Assembly: GCA_020343715.1 (NCBI GenBank)
Contig: CP070808.1
Coordinates: 1,632,342 to 1,639,828, forward strand
DNA: 7,487 nt
Origin: Thermoplasmata archaeon
Lineage (GTDB): Archaea > Thermoplasmatota > DTKX01 > GCA-020343715
Direction of reading: 5' to 3'
Shown here in pieces: positions 1 to 4,580 of the stretch. The translations under genes were made by a program, and so were the position numbers. The notes under the pieces are model-generated. The model was not told the origin of the DNA. It did no database searches and was given only the letters and a program-made list of their open reading frames with translations. Position 1 is the stretch's first letter, and each line of letters opens with the position of its first letter.

Positions 1-602
1 GGAAGGTCCACCCGCTTGGCGGAGCTGTCCACCAGGTCCACCAGCAGATGCATGTCGTCCCAGTCCATCTCCGACGAGGCCAGGAACTCCTGCATGGTGG
101 CCCATATGGGCTCTTCGACCATGCCACGGCCCCGGTCGCCGAAGATGCCGAGGACGGTGAGCAGGTCCATGTCGCGGCCCATCAGCTCCCGCAGCACCCA
201 GCTGCACGCCGGGTAGTCCGTCTCGGGGAGGCCATCGGCCACAGGGTTGTGGTACTCCAGCCTCGGGTGCTCCGGCACCTCGGCCCTGTGGTGGTCCACC
301 ATCAGGGCGGGCACGCCCGGGAGCCCGTCGAGGATTGCGTCCAGGTCGTCGTCGCGTATCGCCAGGTCGACTATCACCAGCAGGTCGGGGTTCCAGGTCC
401 TGATGCTGGCGACCTCCCCCTCGTCCAGGGCCCAACGGCCTATCGTGGGGGAGCAGTTGTGGACCCGGGCCCCGGGGGAGACCCGGCGGACCTCCTCCAT
501 TACCAGGGCCGCCGAGGTTATCCCGTCGGCGTCCCAGTGGTGGACCACGGCCACCCGGCCCTTTCCGAGGGCCGCCCTTGCGACGACGTTGCTGTCCTCC
601 AT
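1..602 (-). CDS. DHH-family phosphoesterase (RecJ/NrnA superfamily), 3' end outside window
   Basis: Partial: 200 codons are visible from the ATG at 602, and the C-terminus lies beyond the left edge. Seen in the translation: motif I HHWDADGITSAAL at residues 21-33, motif II with D79 in IVDLAI, motif III VDHHR with the DHH triad at 103-105, and a GIFGD motif IV with D156. These are the metal-binding aspartates and histidines of the DHH superfamily (manganese-dependent phosphoesterases: RecJ nucleases, NrnA oligoribonuclease/pAp phosphatase, GdpP-type). The DADGITSA form of motif I resembles archaeal RecJ-like proteins, but the C-terminal DHHA1 substrate-binding domain that would separate nuclease from small-nucleotide phosphatase is not visible. 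It is the third gene of the RHH-sat operon, 9 bases after sat; its likely ribosome site GGAGTGA (612-618) includes the sat stop codon, so translation is probably coupled. The superfamily call is firm; the substrate is unknown. Confidence 0.88.
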   Translation of the reverse strand, partial: MEDSNVVARAALGKGRVAVVHHWDADGITSAALVMEEVRRVSPGARVHNCSPTIGRWALDEGEVASIRTWNPDLLVIVDLAIRDDDLDAILDGLPGVPALMVDHHRAEVPEHPRLEYHNPVADGLPETDYPACSWVLRELMGRDMDLLTVLGIFGDRGRGMVEEPIWATMQEFLASSEMDWDDMHLLVDLVDSSAKRVDL

Positions 603-611
603 TCCTAATCA

Positions 612-1766
612 TCACTCCACGAAGGGGGTCTCGGCGTCGAGGATTATCTGGCTGACCTCGGGCCTCATCATGTCCTCGCCTGGGGGAAGTCCCTCCACCA
701 GCCTGCCCCGGATCTTGGAGCCTGAGAAGTTGACTATGTCCTCGCCCTCGTGGGGGCAGATCTTCTCGTTGGCGATGGAGCCGCACTTCTTGCAGTAGAA
801 GAAGGACTTGAAGAACAGGGGGGTGATGCCCAGGTCCGGGAAGTCGAAGAATATCTCCTGGGCGTCGAAGGGCCCGTAGAAGCTGCCCACGCCCGCGTGG
901 TCACGGCCCACGATGAAGTGGGTGCACCCGAAGTTCTTGCGCATGATGGCGTGGAGGATGGCCTCCTTGGGGCCACCGTAGCGCATCTCCGACTGGAGGA
1001 TGCCCATGACCGCCCTGTCCCGCAGGTAGTAGTTGTCGATGAGCTCCTGGTAGGTCCGGATGATGACATCGTCGGTGAAGTCGCCCTTCTTCTTCCTGCC
1101 GATGATGGGGTTGACGAACAACCCGTCGGTGAAGGTGAGGGCCGACTTCTGGACGTACTCGTGGCCCAGGTGGGGCGGGTTCCGGGTCTGGAAGGCCACA
1201 ACGGTCTGCCAGTCCTTCTCCTTGAACAGCACCCGGGTCTCGATGGGCCACAGGGTGTACTGGGGGAAGGGGGACGCCATGTCCTCGGCCAGCCGGATGG
1301 GGCCGCCCACCAGCCGGTCGCCCATGCCGTGGACCTTGGCCACGCCGGGATGGGTGGTGTCGTCGGTCCCGAAGACGGTGGTGACGAACCCGTCGGCGTC
1401 GTACCCGAACAGGTCCCTCACCTCGAGGGCCGCCATCGCCCGACCGCCGTGGGTGAGGGCGACGGTGTCCCCGGGGCCCACGTCGGGGAGCTGGCCCTCG
1501 GAAAGGTCCAGGACTATCGGGATGGTCCATGCCACGTCACGGGCCGTCCTGTTGTGACCCAGCACCGAGTCGAAGTCGTCCCGGGTCATGAAGCCCTCCA
1601 GGGGGCTGTAGACCCCGTGGGCGATGTTGCACAGGTCCTGGGCTATGGTGTTGTCCACCTCGAGGGTGGGCAGCTCCGGCGCCTCGGCGGCGAAGCGCTC
1701 CCGCTCGGTCCTGTCCATGGTCTGGTCGATGAGCCGACCGCCGTGCGCACGTTGCCTGTACACCAT
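612..1766 (-). CDS. sat: Sulfate adenylyltransferase (ATP sulfurylase)
   Basis: 384 residues, complete. Catalyses ATP + sulfate <-> adenosine 5'-phosphosulfate (APS) + pyrophosphate in the cytoplasm, the entry step of sulfate activation. Seen: the QTRNPPHLGHE nucleotide-binding signature at 193-203 with the HxxH histidines H199 and H202, GRKKKGDF at 223-230, GRDHAG at 287-292, and SGSKIRGRL near 348-355. A CKKC pair at 325-328 followed by C337 and H339 matches the zinc site of bacterial and archaeal homomeric Sat enzymes. There is no fused APS kinase domain, and no cysC, aprAB or PAPS reductase gene lies in the window, so assimilation, dissimilation or ATP formation from APS cannot be told apart. 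The ATG at 1766 is preceded by GGAAGGTG (1774-1781), with 7 bases from GGTG to the start. It lies 28 bases after the RHH gene and 9 bases before the DHH gene, so the three are probably co-transcribed. Confidence 0.96.
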   Translation of the reverse strand: MVYRQRAHGGRLIDQTMDRTERERFAAEAPELPTLEVDNTIAQDLCNIAHGVYSPLEGFMTRDDFDSVLGHNRTARDVAWTIPIVLDLSEGQLPDVGPGDTVALTHGGRAMAALEVRDLFGYDADGFVTTVFGTDDTTHPGVAKVHGMGDRLVGGPIRLAEDMASPFPQYTLWPIETRVLFKEKDWQTVVAFQTRNPPHLGHEYVQKSALTFTDGLFVNPIIGRKKKGDFTDDVIIRTYQELIDNYYLRDRAVMGILQSEMRYGGPKEAILHAIMRKNFGCTHFIVGRDHAGVGSFYGPFDAQEIFFDFPDLGITPLFFKSFFYCKKCGSIANEKICPHEGEDIVNFSGSKIRGRLVEGLPPGEDMMRPEVSQIILDAETPFVE

Positions 1767-1794
1767 GGCTACACACCTTCCGGTCCCAATGGCC

Positions 1795-2028
1795 TCAATC
1801 TATGTAGCCGAGGGCACGGAGCCGGTCCTTCACCCGCTCCTCGTCCTCCTTGGAGAAGGGCTGGTTGTCGTCGTCCTCCTGCCTCTCCTCCTCGGCGATT
1901 ATCTCGCGCAGCACGTAGGTCACGTAGCTGGACACGCTGGTGAATCCGGTGCCCTGGATCCGCTCCTCCACCTTCTTGAACAGGGGGACGGGGATGGACA
2001 CGCTGGTGAACTTCTTCTCTTCTCCCAT
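1795..2028 (-). CDS. Ribbon-helix-helix (CopG/MetJ-type) small regulator
   Basis: 77 residues from the ATG at 2028. The N-terminal strand FTSVSIPVPLF (7-17), followed by helices carrying KKVEERI, GFTSVSSYVTYVLREII and acidic residues to about 50, is a ribbon-helix-helix DNA-binding fold; FTSVSIP would be the strand that enters the major groove. After an acidic linker the tail FSKEDEERVKDRLRALGYID (58-77) is a separate short amphipathic segment. No toxin gene adjoins, so a transcription repressor is more likely than an antitoxin. An in-frame GTG at 2037 would add three residues (MTH). I chose the ATG because GGTGA (2034-2038) sits 5 bases before it, and the TATA box at 2062-2069 predicts transcription starting near 2039, almost on top of the GTG. 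First gene of the operon with sat and DHH, and the obvious candidate to control it. Target and ligand are not visible. Confidence 0.86.
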   Translation of the reverse strand: MGEEKKFTSVSIPVPLFKKVEERIQGTGFTSVSSYVTYVLREIIAEEERQEDDDNQPFSKEDEERVKDRLRALGYID

Positions 2029-2056
2029 ATGGGTCACCTACCCTCCGCAGGCAACT

Positions 2057-2074
2057 CTAATTATATATAATTAG
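2057..2074. promoter_or_regulatory. Perfect 18-bp palindrome over the TATA box (candidate operator)
   Basis: CTAATTATATATAATTAG equals its own reverse complement and encloses the TATA box. RHH repressors bind as dimers to such symmetric sites, and the first gene of the operon encodes one, so autoregulation by blocking TBP is a reasonable inference. AT-rich sequence is self-complementary by chance more often than average, which lowers confidence. Confidence 0.45.
2062..2069 (-). promoter_or_regulatory. TATA box of the RHH-sat-DHH operon
   Basis: TATATATA-type box within an AT-only stretch in GC-rich DNA. Counting about 26 bases downstream on the minus strand puts the transcription start near 2039, giving a leader of roughly 10 bases that still contains GGTGA before the ATG at 2028. 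The box is symmetric, so plus-strand firing (start near 2092) cannot be excluded. Confidence 0.6.
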
Positions 2075-2075
2075 T

Positions 2076-2088
2076 GGTGGAATCCACC
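2076..2088. repeat. Inverted repeat GGTGGA-A-TCCACC
   Basis: A 6-bp inverted repeat with a one-base centre, immediately upstream of the palindromic TATA box of the RHH operon. Its position at about -40 relative to the predicted start makes it a possible activator or repressor site. No direct evidence of function. Confidence 0.4.
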
Positions 2089-2106
2089 CTGATGGAAATC
2101 ACGGGG

Positions 2107-2121
2107 CCCGCCCAGGGGCGG
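2107..2121. repeat. GC-rich hairpin element, copy 1
   Basis: CCCGCCCAGGGGCGG can form a CCGCC/GGCGG stem with a CAGG loop. The same 15 bases occur again at 3716-3730 just after a gene. This copy lies between divergent genes, about 40 bases upstream of the RHH TATA box, so a terminator role is unlikely here. Confidence 0.5.
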
Positions 2122-2330
2122 TGGTACCCCGTCACGCTTATCCCCTTGATATTAGGTTTGCCAAAAATATCCGATGCCCCGTACTAGGGATGACATGGGA
2201 TATCTCATTATAATTACCAACAGAGGACAGCGTGGCCTCTGATTTCCATCTCGATTACATGAATAAAGAACCTTTTTGTACCAGGAGTGGCATCTTGGTG
2301 CAACTCTCTTCGGGGTTAGGTGGAAAAGAC
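2122..2330. promoter_or_regulatory. AT-richer upstream region of the lipoprotein gene
   Basis: No gene seen. An ATTATAATT box at about 2207-2215 could direct a plus-strand start near 2240, leaving a leader of about 90 bases. At the predicted start lies an inverted repeat, CAGAGG (2221-2226) and CCTCTG (2236-2241) with a 9-base loop. A weaker AATAAAG at about 2261-2267 would give a shorter leader near 40 bases. An ATATCC (2167-2172) and GGATAT (about 2199-2204) pair also face each other. Which box is used cannot be decided from sequence alone. Confidence 0.35.
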
Positions 2331-3413
2331 ATGTCAAGAAAAATCGAGCTAGCGGTAGTTTTAGTGGCCGTGGTCATGGTGACCATGGCCTTCGCGGGTT
2401 GCGTGGGCGACGGCGACGACGCCGAATGGAATAAGCCGACGCAGGTGGCACTGGACTCGATCGACGTCAACGAGGCCAACGAGACGGTGACGATAGTAAT
2501 GACCTTGGGCGACAAGGACGACCTGATGACCCGGGCGTCCGGTACCATCCGGATAGCCATCTGGGACTCCAAGGGCTTCGAGATGCTGAACAACAGCTTC
2601 GACGTGAAGGCCAAGGACTTCGACAGCCTGACCATCCTGGGCATCAAGATCAGCCAGTACTCCTTCGAGATACCCTTCTCCGACTTCCACAAGTCCCACG
2701 ACAGGGGATACGACATCCTGGAGGGCGACAACGCCATGCACGGGATGATATGGTTCACGCACAAGGAGGAGACCTTCGAGGACACGTACGACCTGGGATG
2801 GCTGAACCCGACCATACCCGAGGCGCTGCTACTCCCCAACGAGGACCCCCAGGCGGACCTGTTGGTCCACAACCCGGGCTACGTGGGCATGGCCGTGGTG
2901 GGCAACGCATCGGCCAGCTTCGACCCGGAGGAGGGCATGCTCAGCTACGAGTGGGACTGGGGCGACGGGGACGTGACCTCCAGCATGGTGGCCGAGGCCG
3001 AGGAGAGCCACATCTACGACCTCCCCGGCACCTACACCATCACCTTGACGGTGACCGACCCCGAGGACGCCAACCACAGCAGGTCGATGGACGTGACCAT
3101 CGAGTGGTCCCTGGACATCACCGTCAGCGACTGGGGCATCGTGGCCGACGGCATGTACGTCAACCAGACCTACGTGGAGCTGCTCATCGAGAACATGGCC
3201 CCGGCAGAGACGGCCACGCCCTCGGCGGGCGTGAGCGGGATCATGCTCAAGAACGACGCCGACGAGATGACCGACCCCAACGGCACCGACGTGACCATCC
3301 CCGGGACCCTGGCGGAGGACGGGTCGGTGACGGTGGTCGTGTACTTCGACCCGGTGGACGGGTTCGCACCCACCAAGGTCGACGTGTGGGGCAGGGAGCT
3401 CGCCCTACCGTAG
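2331..3413 (+). CDS. Secreted lipoprotein with a PKD domain
   Basis: 360 residues. The ATG at 2331 is chosen because AGGTGG (2318-2323) sits 7 bases before it and the protein then opens with an ideal lipoprotein signal: MSRK, a hydrophobic core (5-21), and lipobox FAGC with C24 as the lipidation site, followed by an acidic tether. The frame stays open upstream to 2232, but that extension lacks a ribosome site and would bury the signal. Residues about 30-180 are a beta-rich domain I do not recognise. Residues about 188-260 are a PKD domain, with WDWGDG at 208-213 and YTITLTVTD near 235-243; PKD folds are extracellular adhesion or spacer modules. The last 100 residues look like another beta-sandwich of CARDB-like character. 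The protein should be anchored on the outer face of the membrane; no catalytic motif is visible. A strong hairpin follows the stop, so it is probably monocistronic. Confidence 0.85.
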   Translation: MSRKIELAVVLVAVVMVTMAFAGCVGDGDDAEWNKPTQVALDSIDVNEANETVTIVMTLGDKDDLMTRASGTIRIAIWDSKGFEMLNNSFDVKAKDFDSLTILGIKISQYSFEIPFSDFHKSHDRGYDILEGDNAMHGMIWFTHKEETFEDTYDLGWLNPTIPEALLLPNEDPQADLLVHNPGYVGMAVVGNASASFDPEEGMLSYEWDWGDGDVTSSMVAEAEESHIYDLPGTYTITLTVTDPEDANHSRSMDVTIEWSLDITVSDWGIVADGMYVNQTYVELLIENMAPAETATPSAGVSGIMLKNDADEMTDPNGTDVTIPGTLAEDGSVTVVVYFDPVDGFAPTKVDVWGRELALP

Positions 3414-3433
3414 GCGGTCCCACGATGAGGGAA

Positions 3434-3455
3434 GGGGGGGCCTCGAGGTCCCCCC
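3434..3455 (+). terminator. Strong hairpin after the lipoprotein gene
   Basis: Seven G (3434-3440) plus CC pair with GG plus T and six C (3449-3455) around a TCGA loop: nine base pairs, one of them G-T, starting 21 bases after the stop. There is no immediate T-run, which archaeal termination usually needs, so it may instead protect the mRNA 3' end. Confidence 0.45.
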
Positions 3456-3525
3456 GACCCCAGGGCCAGCTCATCCCACAAACCTATTTCTATCTCCAAG
3501 CGATATCCTCACCGGAGGGACCACC

Positions 3526-3708
3526 GTGCGAATCCAGAAGTATCCCGTCCCACGGGAGATCGGCATCTGCCCGCTTCGCCTGATAGCCCACTGCTTCGAC
3601 AAGGACATCAAGACCATCTGCATCGGCCCGGACTGCGAGTTCTGGCGCCTGGACATCGACGAGAAGGAGAAGGTCGACAACGGTCAGTGCGGCCTCATCA
3701 ACTTCTGA
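3526..3708 (+). CDS. Small cysteine-rich protein (putative metal-binding)
   Basis: 60 residues from a GTG at 3526, supported by GGAGG (3514-3518) with 7 bases to the start; there is no better start. Five cysteines: C15 (GICPLR), C23, C32 and C37 (CIGPDCEFW), and C55 (GQCGLI). The C-x4-C-E-F-W pair followed by a G-x-C near the C-terminus recalls a loosely defined group of small proteins from archaea, bacteria and phages (C-x-G-x-x-C-x-W-W ... C) that are presumed to bind zinc or an iron-sulfur cluster; that resemblance is from memory and unproven. No signal peptide or membrane helix, so cytoplasmic. It stands alone between hairpins at 3434-3455 and 3715-3732, so it probably has its own promoter; a weak CTATTTCTA stretch at about 3484-3492 is a candidate. 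Real because of the clean ribosome site and conserved-looking cysteine spacing; function unknown. Confidence 0.72.
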   Translation: MRIQKYPVPREIGICPLRLIAHCFDKDIKTICIGPDCEFWRLDIDEKEKVDNGQCGLINF

Positions 3709-3714
3709 GGTAAA

Positions 3715-3732
3715 ACCCGCCCAGGGGCGGGT
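3715..3732 (+). terminator. Hairpin after the cysteine-rich gene; hairpin element copy 2
   Basis: ACCCGCC-CAGG-GGCGGGT forms seven base pairs with a CAGG loop, 6 bases after the stop at 3708. It shares 15 identical bases with 2107-2121. It is followed by A-rich rather than T-rich sequence, so termination by a U-tract is not supported; it could be a 3' stabiliser or a dispersed repeat. Confidence 0.4.
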
Positions 3733-3747
3733 CACCAATAAGAAAAG

Positions 3748-3757
3748 ATACATATAC
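3748..3757 (+). promoter_or_regulatory. TATA box of the double-zinc-ribbon gene
   Basis: ATACATATAC in an A-rich patch between genes. A start about 27 bases downstream (near 3780) gives a leader of about 40 bases carrying the AGGTGG ribosome site at 3810-3815. Placement fits; strength cannot be judged. Confidence 0.5.
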
Positions 3758-3819
3758 TGAACAGCCCGTCAGATGGTACTCACCCGGTGGGAAGGCCCTT
3801 AAGCCTGAGAGGTGGCACT

Positions 3820-4536
3820 ATGCCCGAGGTCCGGAAGGAGAACAGCAACTCATTGGAGTACGTCTGCCCCGAGTGCGGGGCGACCTTCGACGAGGGCGCG
3901 GAGGACTGCGCCAGCTGTGGCATAGAGTTCGACTGGTCCGAGGAGATGGAGTACCTGTGCCCCGAGTGCGGCACCGTGGTGGACCCGGACCAGGCCCAGT
4001 GCCCGGGGTGCGCCGCCAAGTTCAGCATGCACGACGACGGGGAGCTGCTCATAGAGTACGAGCCAGAGGCCCCCAAGGCCTCGGACGAGGACCTCCTGGA
4101 CGCCGCCATCGATGAGTCCATAATCCGCCCCAACGGCACCGTCGTCCTCTCGGAGGACATGGAGGACGACGTCATGGACAGGGGTCCCACCCCCCAGGCC
4201 GACGAGGAGATCGAGCCGGAGCCGGGAGAGGAGGAGCTGGAGTCCACTCCCGCCGACGAAGTGGAGGTGGAGGTCCACATGGACCACCCCCGCCTATACC
4301 CCGGAGGATTCACGCTCCTGGGACTCGTGTTCGCCGTCCTTGCCCTGATGGCGTTGGCGGCCTCCATCGTGGTGGCCCGTTACGACACCTGGATACAGGG
4401 GGCGGCCGAGGAGAGCATGGGCGAGAACCAGATGATGATCTTCTACGCCTGCCTGACCGCCTTCGCGGTGTTCATCATCATCGCCGTCCTGGACCTGCTC
4501 AGGACCCCCAGGTCCAAGCCCACCAGCAGGGCCTAG
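3820..4536 (+). CDS. Double zinc-ribbon protein with two membrane helices
   Basis: 238 residues. The ATG at 3820 follows AGGTGG (3810-3815) by 4 bases; an in-frame GTG at 3787 would add 11 residues but lacks such a site and sits close to the predicted transcription start. Two zinc ribbons in tandem: C16PEC19 with C30ASC33, then C47PEC50 with C61PGC64. A long acidic, proline-containing linker (about 70-155) rich in Asp and Glu follows. Two hydrophobic helices come next, about 164-186 and 205-227, separated by a short loop, and a short basic tail (RTPRSKPTSRA). By the positive-inside rule the basic tail is cytoplasmic, which with two helices puts the zinc ribbons in the cytoplasm too. Such ribbon-plus-helix proteins are common in archaea and mostly uncharacterised; they may bind partner proteins or nucleic acid at the membrane. 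The 3' end faces the convergent ASCH-wHTH-HIT gene 44 bases away. Confidence 0.82.
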   Translation: MPEVRKENSNSLEYVCPECGATFDEGAEDCASCGIEFDWSEEMEYLCPECGTVVDPDQAQCPGCAAKFSMHDDGELLIEYEPEAPKASDEDLLDAAIDESIIRPNGTVVLSEDMEDDVMDRGPTPQADEEIEPEPGEEELESTPADEVEVEVHMDHPRLYPGGFTLLGLVFAVLALMALAASIVVARYDTWIQGAAEESMGENQMMIFYACLTAFAVFIIIAVLDLLRTPRSKPTSRA

Positions 4537-4580
4537 GCTCCCAGAAGGCGAGAATGATTGTGTGAGCAGTGTCGGATACC

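Noticed and set aside
101..110. Palindrome CCCATATGGG, also present at 2024-2033 over the RHH start
   Set aside because: The first copy lies inside the DHH coding frame and encodes ordinary residues; two 10-bp matches at unrelated positions look like coincidence.
750..1943. Plus-strand open frame of 397 codons opposite sat
   Set aside because: Antisense shadow of sat, which has catalytic motifs across its full length; the shadow product is Val/Gly/Asp-rich and featureless.
1795..2028. RHH protein as the antitoxin of a toxin-antitoxin pair
   Set aside because: No small toxin frame adjoins; the next gene is sat, and the other side is the promoter and divergent intergenic DNA.
2152..2337. Minus-strand frame of 61 codons in the divergent intergenic region
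   Set aside because: No ribosome site, overlaps the lipoprotein start and the putative promoter, and base composition is unlike that of the coding regions.
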